Origin: an uncultured Lachnospiraceae bacterium
GTDB lineage: Bacteria > Bacillota > Clostridia > Lachnospirales > Anaerotignaceae
Direction: 5' to 3'
Assembly: GCA_944380405.1 (NCBI GenBank)
Contig: CALWHO010000035.1
Coordinates: 1-32,922, forward strand
Length of the DNA stretch: 32,922 bases
Positions 1 to 6,762 of this stretch are shown piece by piece. The notes beneath the pieces were generated by a model. The model was given only the letters and a program-made list of their open reading frames with translations. It was not told the origin of the DNA and made no database searches. Position 1 is the stretch's first letter. Each line of letters opens with the position of its first letter. A program made the translations under genes and the position numbers.

Positions 1-1
1 C

Positions 2-1462
2 GGTATGGGCACTAAGAGCGGTACGATAAGGAATGTGGAGGAAAGAGACAATAGTGCCTTTTCTTTCGGTGAGGTGGCAGGGCTGCTCAATGAAGGTCAG
101 GAGTCGAAACCGTGGGGACAGGGGACCAATGGTATTCCTGTTTTGGTAAATCATTTGCCTGCAGGTGTAACATATAAGATGCCTGTCCGTATCACGATTG
201 TGATGCCAGACGGAAAGTCGGAAGAATATGGATACACAACAAAAGAAAGCTCTTTGGCAGAGTATCCAAGCGGATATGTGTTCTTTGAAGATAAGGACCT
301 TACAAAACCGGTAGAGAAAGCAGAAAAACAATATGACACTGACACGACAATCTATGCTGTAAAAGCAGTGGCAAGTATCACGCTGAACAAAACAGAGCTT
401 TCCCTTTATATCGGAGGAGAGGAAGCTCTTACAGCTACAGTTAAGCCTGATAATGCTGATGATAAGTCTTTAACATGGTCAAGCAGTGACAATGAAGTTG
501 TAACCGTAGATAGTAACGGTAATGTTAAGGCAATTAGCCGAGGAGAAGCGGTCATCACAGCAACAGCAAATGATGGCAGCGGCAAAACAGCAACTTGCAC
601 CGTCACCGTACGAAAGAAATCCTCAGGCGGCGGCTCACCTTCATATTACTTTGTAACATTTAACACCAACGGCGGAGACGACATGGATAAGCTTATTAAG
701 GTGGAGGAAACAGAAATAGACATTGACGAATATGTCCCAGAAAAAGAGGGATATAAGTTTATGGGCTGGTACCTTGATGAGGATTTTGAAGAAAAAGCTG
801 AAGATATGAAGCTTACAAGTGACATAACACTTTATGCAAAATGGGAAAAAGTTGAGGAAGAAGAAATAAAAGAAGATATAGAAGAAACGGAAGAAATAAC
901 AAAAGAAACATTTGCAGATGTAACAGAAAATGACTGGTATTTTGACAGCGTAAACTATGTAGTTGAAAAAGGCATTATGAGCGGCATGGGCGACGGCACA
1001 TTTAAGCCAAATATGCCTTTTACAAGAGAAATGCTTGCAGTGGTGCTTTATAATATTGAAGGCAGACCAGAAAGCACTGGCATAAGCGTATTTTCAGATG
1101 TAAATAATGGTATGTGGTACACAGACGCCATAATATGGGCAAACACAAATGATATTGTGGCAGGATATGACAATGGCACATATGGCACAGGTGACGCAAT
1201 AACAAGAGAACAGTTTGCAGCAATACTTTACCGTTACGCTTCTTTCAAAGGCTATGACACGACGCAAGGCGGCATGGCAGTACGAGAATTTTCTGATTAT
1301 GAAAAAATTTCAGACTATGCAAGACCTGCCATGGCTTGGGCAGTGAACGCAGGCATCATAGGCGGCATGGACGACGGAACCCTCAATCCACAGGGTAAAG
1401 CCACCAGAGCCGAAGCGGCTACCATGCTTATGAATTTCTGCGAAAATATCGTGAAAAAATAA
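2..1462 (+). CDS. SLH-domain surface protein, 5' end outside window
   Basis: C-terminal part of a secreted S-layer-type protein anchored to the cell wall by SLH domains. The frame is open to the window edge and the first Met (base 5) is not followed by a signal peptide, so the true start probably lies upstream. Counting from that Met, a bacterial Ig-like (BIG2) domain spans about residues 124-202, then a Ser/Gly linker, an InlB B-repeat/Listeria-Bacteroides repeat at about 215-281 (ending in the typical YAKWE), a Glu-rich linker, and three SLH repeats at about 304-350, 361-410 and 430-478 carrying DGTFKP/TREQFAAILY-like motifs. SLH repeats usually bind pyruvylated secondary wall polymer. A strong terminator follows 21 bases after the stop. 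The ligand or enzymatic role of the missing N-terminal part cannot be judged. Confidence 0.85.
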   Translation, partial: GMGTKSGTIRNVEERDNSAFSFGEVAGLLNEGQESKPWGQGTNGIPVLVNHLPAGVTYKMPVRITIVMPDGKSEEYGYTTKESSLAEYPSGYVFFEDKDLTKPVEKAEKQYDTDTTIYAVKAVASITLNKTELSLYIGGEEALTATVKPDNADDKSLTWSSSDNEVVTVDSNGNVKAISRGEAVITATANDGSGKTATCTVTVRKKSSGGGSPSYYFVTFNTNGGDDMDKLIKVEETEIDIDEYVPEKEGYKFMGWYLDEDFEEKAEDMKLTSDITLYAKWEKVEEEEIKEDIEETEEITKETFADVTENDWYFDSVNYVVEKGIMSGMGDGTFKPNMPFTREMLAVVLYNIEGRPESTGISVFSDVNNGMWYTDAIIWANTNDIVAGYDNGTYGTGDAITREQFAAILYRYASFKGYDTTQGGMAVREFSDYEKISDYARPAMAWAVNAGIIGGMDDGTLNPQGKATRAEAATMLMNFCENIVKK

Positions 1463-1483
1463 AATCTATTTCAAAAAAATTTT

Positions 1484-1513
1484 AGGCAGTGAGAAACATC
1501 TCACTGCCTTTTT
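1484..1513 (+). terminator. Rho-independent terminator after the SLH gene
   Basis: Perfect 10-bp stem AGGCAGTGAG/CTCACTGCCT (1484-1493 with 1500-1509) with a 6-base loop, followed by a T run. It lies just after the stop at 1462. Confidence 0.9.
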
Positions 1514-1579
1514 CATTGGTACTTTAGCGTAAATAAACCACTGGTTCTGCCAGTGGTAGATAAAATACATTGGTAAGAT

Positions 1580-1643
1580 AAAACCTCCATGATACTATTA
1601 AGATGGTTTGTCATTCGCATCAAAAAAGTATCATGGAGGTTTT
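1580..1643 (+). promoter_or_regulatory. IS200 leader hairpin that hides the tnpA ribosome binding site
   Basis: A perfect 17-bp inverted repeat (1580-1596 with 1627-1643, 30-base loop) just before the tnpA ATG at 1651. The right arm contains the Shine-Dalgarno GGAGG (1635-1639), so a folded transcript would block translation. Known IS200 elements use such a 5' stem to keep transposase translation low; this assignment by analogy is inference. Confidence 0.75.
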
Positions 1644-1650
1644 AAACTAT

Positions 1651-1953
1651 ATGAAAAACCAAATAAAACAAACAGCTCATTCAAGCTATCGCTGTGAATA
1701 TCACAAAAGTATTTGCACCAAAGTATAGAAGAAAGGTTATATATAAAACATTAAGAAAAGGTATAGGTCAGATTTTCAGAAAATATGTGCTAAATTGAAA
1801 GTAGAAATAATAGAAGCAGAAGCACGTTCTGACCATATACATATGTTAGTAAGTATTCCACTATACATGAGTGTAGCACAATTTGTAGGCACGTTAAAGA
1901 GAAAGAGTGCATTGCTGATATTTGACAGACATACAAACTTAAAATATAAATAA
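1651..1953 (+). pseudogene. tnpA: IS200-type TnpA (Y1 HUH transposase) pseudogene
   Basis: Remnant of the small single-strand transposase. Reading across frames gives pieces typical of the family: YRCEYHK, then VFAPKYRRKVIYK in a second frame, then CAKLKVEIIEAEA, DHIHMLVSIP and LKRKSALLIFDRHTNLKYK in a third. At least two frameshifts are needed, near 1700 and near 1790. The HUH metal motif (H-I-H in DHIHM) remains, but the C-terminal region that carries the catalytic tyrosine is gone. Family members are about 130-155 residues; about 100 are recognisable here. Confidence 0.85.
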
Positions 1954-1996
1954 GTATAATATAATTGGGTCGACAGGATTATAAGTTGATATGGCT

Positions 1997-2997
1997 TTAC
2001 AGTTGTGTGTTTTTTTGCCGGTCAGTATCATGTGAAGTGTAAAATTTTGCTTTCTCCTCATACATTTGCCTATCTGCTTCATCAAACTGTACTTCACTGT
2101 TACAGTTGCTGTCTCTCCATGATATTCCAATGGAAACACTAATGCCATGTTGCTCCATGTTTTTTTCATTGTGGCAATTGCATTTTGGAAAGCGTCCTCT
2201 TCCAGTTGGGTATCAATGACTACAAATTCATCACCGCCTATGCGATATGCTTTTCCTGCAAACATACTGGAAATATGCTCTGCTGTATGGCAAATAAGAC
2301 TATCTCCAATTCTATGACCATTGACATCATTTACTTGTTTTAATCCATTTAAGTCAATAGCAGCTATACCAAGATGTGAAGGTGGATCATTTTTAATACT
2401 TTGCATATCAAGATTAAATTTATTTCGGTTAAATAATCCAGTAAGTAAATCCTCAAAACTAAGTTTTTCCAAAAGCTTAGTCTGTTCTTCAATATTGCTT
2501 TTATGTTCCTCAATGCATTTATGGAGATATTCGTATGTATGTTGCCCAATCTGTGTTGGAAAACCTATATCTTGTTGTGTCATTTCGGAATATGGATTAG
2601 ATATGTGAATATGACAGCAGTAAGGTGTACCATCTATCCAGTGAAAAACAGCCGTAATACGCTGATGTACACACAAATAGATATTTGTGGATGGATCAGT
2701 AGCTATCCATGCTCTTCCAGTACAAATGTATACATCTGGTGAAACATCAATTACATGGTATTCTTCATCCCAAATACTGCATTTAGGAACCATACCTGCA
2801 AATTTTCGGAAAATATCTGAAACAGCTTCAGTTCCTACTGTATATTCATTTTCGCCTGCACCAAACCAACTTAGCTTATTATCAAACAGTTTAATAATAG
2901 CCTCTACATCGTTTTCACAATAGTGCTTATGAAATAAAAAACTTGTTAATTTTTTTACTGCCAGTATCTTTTTCTCTATATCTTTAAATTGTGTCAT
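1997..2997 (-). pseudogene. NTF2/SnoaL-like + GGDEF diguanylate cyclase, frameshifted in an A7 run
   Basis: Cytoplasmic protein with an N-terminal SnoaL/NTF2-like fold (about residues 10-135), a short helical linker and a GGDEF domain from about residue 178 (DLLTGLFNR, then D215 in AAIDLNG, then GGDEF at 254-258). Such domains make c-di-GMP from two GTP. No RxxD inhibitory site is seen before GGDEF. After MKK at about residue 279 the reading frame leaves the family pattern and runs to a stop at 1939. One extra A in the A7 run (T7 at 2160-2166 on the given strand) restores a normal ending with GISVSIGIS and DEADRQMYEEK, stopping at 1997. So the gene carries a one-base frameshift, is phase-variable, or the base was lost in assembly. 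Start supported by AAGGAGG 7 bases upstream. Coordinates give the restored gene. Confidence 0.75.
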
Positions 2998-3646
2998 ATG
3001 TTATTCCTCCTTTTGAATATTTTCTAAGGAAGCAATCTCCAAGCACTGTACATTTTAGCATCACATTGATTGACTTAATAGTTTAAATACATTAAGTGTA
3101 TTTATTGCTTTGTGATAATAATTTCTCTTAATACCGTTACAATATGCTTGAATAGCAATTTTATTTTAATGATATATTTTTGCATTTTTTATGCAGATAG
3201 TGTATTGTAATGATTTTATATAATGGAAAGTAAATAATATTTATCTAAAACAATATATTTGTTTAACGATATTATAGTATCTGCATATTAAAATGTAAAG
3301 AATACAGTATATGGCATAATAAATGCAAAAAAAGTATGGGGTATATTATGTAATAGCCTATAATATAGAGCAGTGTAAGATGAAAATATGTTACAGAATA
3401 TGGAGTATTATGTGCAGATATGTATGTAACTAATATGTTGGTATAGGACAAGTAACTATTTTGGGAAATGACAGGGATTATATTTATTTAAATAGAGAAC
3501 TTTAAATGCAGTATTGTTTTACAATTTGAGCTTTAAATTGTTGTTGTTTTTTTGTTTTTGATATAATATTATTATAAAAATAGTTAGCAGAGTTTGTATG
3601 ACAGTACAGAGTGTTTTTTTGCTTAAAGTGTTTTGGAGTGACGGCT
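2998..3646. other. Divergent intergenic region between two GGDEF genes
   Basis: About 650 very AT-rich bases without a supported gene. It holds a 21-bp dyad TAAATACA-TTAAG-TGTATTTA (3084-3104), about 90 bases upstream of the leftward GGDEF start, and a rightward promoter candidate with TTGTTG (3538-3543) and TATAAT (3562-3567), spacer 18. No c-di-GMP riboswitch core was recognised in it. Confidence 0.5.
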
Positions 3647-4774
3647 ATGGAATATATATATACTTTGCCTTTAATTGAAGTTTTAATATTTAATTTAATT
3701 ATATTAAACTATTGTTTTAAAAGGAAATACTCAATGTTTAAAACAATAGTTTCATTTGTTGTTTTTACTGTGATTTTTTACTTGCCAATTTTTATTTTAA
3801 AAAATGTTAAATTTGATGGAAATGGCAAATTTTCAATATTGGGATTTATGTATATATTTCCTTTGAAATTACTATATGACGAAAAAGCCGAAAGGCTTCT
3901 TCTTAATATGTGCATGATCTGGACATATACTCTTGGTATAATGTCTATTTCTATACAGATAGTACATATTTTTGGGGATATACATTATTATCTGTTTTTG
4001 ATAATGGTTGAGACAGTATTGTTATTAATAGTATTTTTCCCGTTTAAAAAATACATAATTCCTAAATACAGTTATATTTTACAAAATATATATGACTTTC
4101 AAAAAACACAGCTTAGATATTTGGAATTAAGTATATATTTAAATTTTCTCATACTGTTTATTATTCATGTAATCTTTTTAGATAGTGAAAAATACTTTCT
4201 GCAAATTATTGTTTTAGGTATATTTCTTGTAGCAAATTACTTATTCTATTCTATTGTTTTTGAAGTAATAAATAGTTCACTTAAAATTAATGAGCTTGAG
4301 AAAAAAGTTTCAGATGATGCCTTAACAGGCCTTGGAAACAGGGTTAAAATGATAAGGCATATTAATGTTTTAATAGAAGAAAATCATATTTTTTCTATTA
4401 TGTTTCTTGATTTAGATAGATTTAAGGTTATTAATGACAAATACGGTCATGATGTTGGTGACAAATATCTGATACATTTTGGAAAAGTATGCTCTGACGA
4501 ATTAAATGGCAAAGGAAAGCTTTATAGATATGGCGGAGATGAATTTGTTGTGATATATTACGGTATTTTAACTAAAGAAATGGCTGCGTCTATAGCAGAG
4601 TGTAAAAATTGGGATAAAGGTGCCCCATGTGAGTTTAATCATGTAAGTGTTGGTTTTGTTGTGTGCAAGCCACCATATGATGCTAAAGAACCTGAAGCTA
4701 TATTAAAACATGCTGACAGTATAATGTATAGAAATAAGTTGAATAAGAAAATGGGGTATCAGGAGAATAGATGA
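3647..4774 (+). CDS. Membrane-bound diguanylate cyclase (GGDEF)
   Basis: Membrane protein of 375 residues: about six hydrophobic segments in the first 220 residues, a short coiled-coil-like linker (INELEKKVS), then a GGDEF domain starting at DALTGLGNR. Catalytic features visible are LDLDRFKVINDKYGHDVGD and YGGDEF with GGDEF at residues 296-300; the tail (HADSIMYRNK) is complete. It should make c-di-GMP in response to an unknown membrane or ligand signal. No RxxD product-inhibition site precedes GGDEF. The start is set at ATG 3647, which has GGAG 9 bases upstream; an in-frame GTG at 3611 lacks a site. A terminator follows. The N-terminal sensor is not one I recognise by name. Confidence 0.88.
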   Translation: MEYIYTLPLIEVLIFNLIILNYCFKRKYSMFKTIVSFVVFTVIFYLPIFILKNVKFDGNGKFSILGFMYIFPLKLLYDEKAERLLLNMCMIWTYTLGIMSISIQIVHIFGDIHYYLFLIMVETVLLLIVFFPFKKYIIPKYSYILQNIYDFQKTQLRYLELSIYLNFLILFIIHVIFLDSEKYFLQIIVLGIFLVANYLFYSIVFEVINSSLKINELEKKVSDDALTGLGNRVKMIRHINVLIEENHIFSIMFLDLDRFKVINDKYGHDVGDKYLIHFGKVCSDELNGKGKLYRYGGDEFVVIYYGILTKEMAASIAECKNWDKGAPCEFNHVSVGFVVCKPPYDAKEPEAILKHADSIMYRNKLNKKMGYQENR

Positions 4775-4850
4775 AAAAATACTAAAACTAAAAATTTTAT
4801 ATAAAATGAATTAATATTTGCAGTATAAAAATATTTTATAATATTAGAAA

Positions 4851-4877
4851 GCCGCTCTTAAAAAAGAGTGGTTTTTT
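4851..4877 (+). terminator. Rho-independent terminator after the GGDEF gene
   Basis: Nine-bp stem GCCGCTCTT/AAGAGTGGT (4851-4859 with 4864-4872, two G-U pairs) and a T6 tail. Confidence 0.8.
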
Positions 4878-4913
4878 ATTTGCAATAAATTTACAGATTT
4901 GTTTTTTTAATAG

Positions 4914-4942
4914 TTGAAAAGTATTTATTTTAATTATATTAT
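4914..4942 (+). promoter_or_regulatory. Sigma-A-like promoter for the stalk-domain protein gene
   Basis: TTGAAA (4914-4919) and TATTAT (4937-4942) with a 17-base spacer, about 80 bases before the ATG at 5025. The region is AT-rich, so chance matches are possible. Confidence 0.45.
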
Positions 4943-5024
4943 CATTATATATTAATTTTATATTTTATGAAATTTGGTATGAAATATAACAATCACAAAA
5001 TCATAAAAACAGGGGGATTATATT

Positions 5025-6182
5025 ATGAAATTAAGAAAAATTGTGGTAGGTGCAGCTATGTCAGCATTTATGTTATGCTCAATAAATACAGTAGCTTTTG
5101 CTGACAGCAAAAAAGACGAAATTTTAGCTACCATGGAAAATACACAAAAAATAGGACCAATAACAGTTTCGGATGTTGTTTCTTCAAAAGTATATGATTG
5201 GTATGAATCAAATGACCCTTCAAAATCAGCAGAGGGTAAAACATTTTACAGCGTTGACGTTGAAAAAGGTGCATATATTTATTCTGACATGGACAATACG
5301 CAGTTTATAGTAGCTATATCAAACAGCCTTTATGATCTTGAAAGCAATTATGACATAATGACAACTGATAAAGGCTATAGCTGCCCAGCATACAGCTATG
5401 ATGTAAGCGACAGAGGCATTAAAGCTTTTCCAAGTACAAAAAACAGCAACGGAACATGGAGCGAAGGCCTTATGTGGCAGTTAAATTTTACTGATGTTGG
5501 ATATACTGTCATTCGTGTTGATATTGAAGATGAGTCTTATTATTACGCTTTTTCTCAATCAGACAGAACTTTTGACAGTGTTACATCTGTTACATTAGAG
5601 CCAGAAAATACTACTGTTACAAATGATACAAATACCAGTGAAAATACTGAAGAAGAAAATGAAATAGATGTATACAGCATGAATACTTGGGAAAATATAA
5701 AAGTAATAGATGCTTTGCCTGAAAAAGCAACAGCAGTGCCTAATAGCTCAAAGGTCTATGTAGATGGAAAAGAAGTTAAGTTTGAAGCCTATAACATAAA
5801 TGGCAGCAATTATTTTAAACTTCGTGATATTGCTTATGCAATGAATGGTACAAAGAAACAGTTTGATGTAACTTGGAATCCTGACATAAGTATATTAAGC
5901 ATGACACCTGGAAATTCTTATATAGGCGTTGTTCAGATATTACCTTACAAAGCTTACACAACTGTTGGTGGTGAATTAAGCACAGGAAACGGCAAGAGTA
6001 AACCATGCAGCAAAACAAATGCACCTATTTGTGTAGATGAAACCAGTGTTAGAATGGCATGCTATAATATTGACGGAAATAACTTTGTTAAACTTCGTGA
6101 TATAGGCAAACTTTTTAATTTCTATGTTGGTTGGGAAAATAACAGCATAGTTATAAATTCAAGCAGTGCATATAATGGCTAA
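5025..6182 (+). CDS. Secreted protein with C-terminal stalk (copper amine oxidase N-terminal-like) domain
   Basis: Exported protein of 385 residues with a clear signal peptide (MKLRKIVVGAAMSAFMLC..., likely cut after residue 26, VAFA). Residues 30-190 form a region I do not recognise. A Thr/Asn/Glu-rich linker (about 192-216) leads to a C-terminal stalk domain of the Cu_amine_oxidN1 type: VYVDGKEVKFEAYNINGSNYF, KLRDIAYAMNG and, after an insert of about 70 residues, NNFVKLRDIGKLFNFYVGW. Such stalks are found on many clostridial surface proteins and probably bind wall material; this is not an amine oxidase. The start has AGGGGG upstream. A single-gene unit with its own promoter and terminator. 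Confidence 0.8.
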   Translation: MKLRKIVVGAAMSAFMLCSINTVAFADSKKDEILATMENTQKIGPITVSDVVSSKVYDWYESNDPSKSAEGKTFYSVDVEKGAYIYSDMDNTQFIVAISNSLYDLESNYDIMTTDKGYSCPAYSYDVSDRGIKAFPSTKNSNGTWSEGLMWQLNFTDVGYTVIRVDIEDESYYYAFSQSDRTFDSVTSVTLEPENTTVTNDTNTSENTEEENEIDVYSMNTWENIKVIDALPEKATAVPNSSKVYVDGKEVKFEAYNINGSNYFKLRDIAYAMNGTKKQFDVTWNPDISILSMTPGNSYIGVVQILPYKAYTTVGGELSTGNGKSKPCSKTNAPICVDETSVRMACYNIDGNNFVKLRDIGKLFNFYVGWENNSIVINSSSAYNG

Positions 6183-6195
6183 TTAATATAAAAAG

Positions 6196-6236
6196 TTCCG
6201 AAAGGGCAGTTAAAAGCCTCTTTCGGAATTTTTTTT
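6196..6236 (+). terminator. Rho-independent terminator after the stalk-domain protein gene
   Basis: Stem TTCCGAAAGGGC/GCCTCTTTCGGAA (6196-6207 with 6216-6228, one bulge), then T8. Confidence 0.9.
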
Positions 6237-6301
6237 AAAACTAAATAAAATGGTAGTAAATACAAATCCTGCTGCTTATTTTAATTGAATTTATTTTTTT
6301 C

Positions 6302-6362
6302 TTGACAGATAGTGATAAATAGGTATATACTTACATAAGTTAGATAAGACTAATTTATCTAA
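6302..6362 (+). promoter_or_regulatory. feo operon promoter with downstream dyad operator
   Basis: TTGACA (6302-6307) and TATACT (6326-6331) with an 18-base spacer predict a start near 6337. Immediately downstream lies a perfect dyad TTAGATAA-N7-TTATCTAA (6340-6362), well placed for a repressor. The spacer holds GATAGTGATAA (6308-6318), one base away from a Fur half-site (GATAATGATAA). Iron-dependent repression by a Fur- or DtxR-family protein is inferred from the genes downstream, not shown. Confidence 0.65.
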
Positions 6363-6439
6363 ATTTTTTTATAACTATGTTAACTTATGGTAATTACAAT
6401 TAGTATAAATGAATTTATGTTATTTAAGGGAGAGATAAT

Positions 6440-6652
6440 ATGACATTGACTAACGCACTTGAGGGAAAAGAATACATAATACAGAAAATTAATACTGATG
6501 ACGAAGAATTAGATGCTTTTTTATTCTCTCTTGGCTGTTATGCAGGTGAACCTATTACTGTTGTATCAAGATTAAAAGGCGGATGTGTCGTGTCTATTAA
6601 AGACGGAAGATACAACATAGATAATCAGCTGGCAGATGCCATAGAGATTTAA
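6440..6652 (+). CDS. feoA: Ferrous iron transport protein A (FeoA)
   Basis: Small cytoplasmic SH3-like protein of 70 residues, normal length for FeoA, which assists FeoB in Fe(II) uptake. Typical features are the start with low-complexity polar residues, the central LFSLGCYAGEPITVVSRLKGG segment with FeoA-like Gly placement, and the C-terminal SIKDGRYNIDNQLADAIEI corresponding to the usual R..I....A..I ending. GGGAG lies 8 bases before the ATG. It is the first gene of the operon, 110 bases ahead of feoB; a hairpin lies in that gap. Confidence 0.88.
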   Translation: MTLTNALEGKEYIIQKINTDDEELDAFLFSLGCYAGEPITVVSRLKGGCVVSIKDGRYNIDNQLADAIEI

Positions 6653-6691
6653 TATTTACATAAATGTGATTTAAAACAAGATTATTATGGG

Positions 6692-6717
6692 GTATGGTTA
6701 GCTTCAGATAACCGTAT
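6692..6717 (+). other. Intercistronic hairpin between feoA and feoB
   Basis: Nine-bp stem (6692-6700 with 6709-6717, two G-U pairs) with an 8-base loop GCTTCAGA. No T run follows, so it is not a standard terminator. It might stabilise or process the mRNA and set the feoA/feoB ratio. Confidence 0.35.
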
Positions 6718-6762
6718 TGCCAATAAAAATAAAAATGCAACAACATAAAAGGAGGAAATGTT

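Larger units (their letters stand above)
1537..1953 (+). mobile_element. Truncated IS200/IS605-family (IS200 group) remnant
   Basis: Left part of an IS200-type element. It opens with an 8-bp hairpin ACCACTGG/CCAGTGGT (1537-1544 with 1550-1557), as expected of the left-end hairpin these transposases recognise. A second, larger hairpin follows, then a broken tnpA. Recognisable similarity stops after NLKYK at 1953, where family members continue with another 30-40 residues and a right-end hairpin; none is seen. The element sits between two convergent genes, the SLH gene and the leftward GGDEF gene, ending about 45 bases beyond the original GGDEF stop. It is not able to transpose by itself. Confidence 0.8.

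Noticed and set aside
2155-2175. Programmed -1 ribosomal frameshift in the GGDEF gene
   Set aside because: A7 could slip, but no conserved role for a shorter product is known in this family and no stimulatory stem was recognised; kept only as an alternative to mutation or assembly error.
2998-3646. Possible c-di-GMP riboswitch between the GGDEF genes
   Set aside because: Neither the GEMM-I conserved core nor a tetraloop-receptor pattern could be seen; only AT-rich sequence with a dyad.
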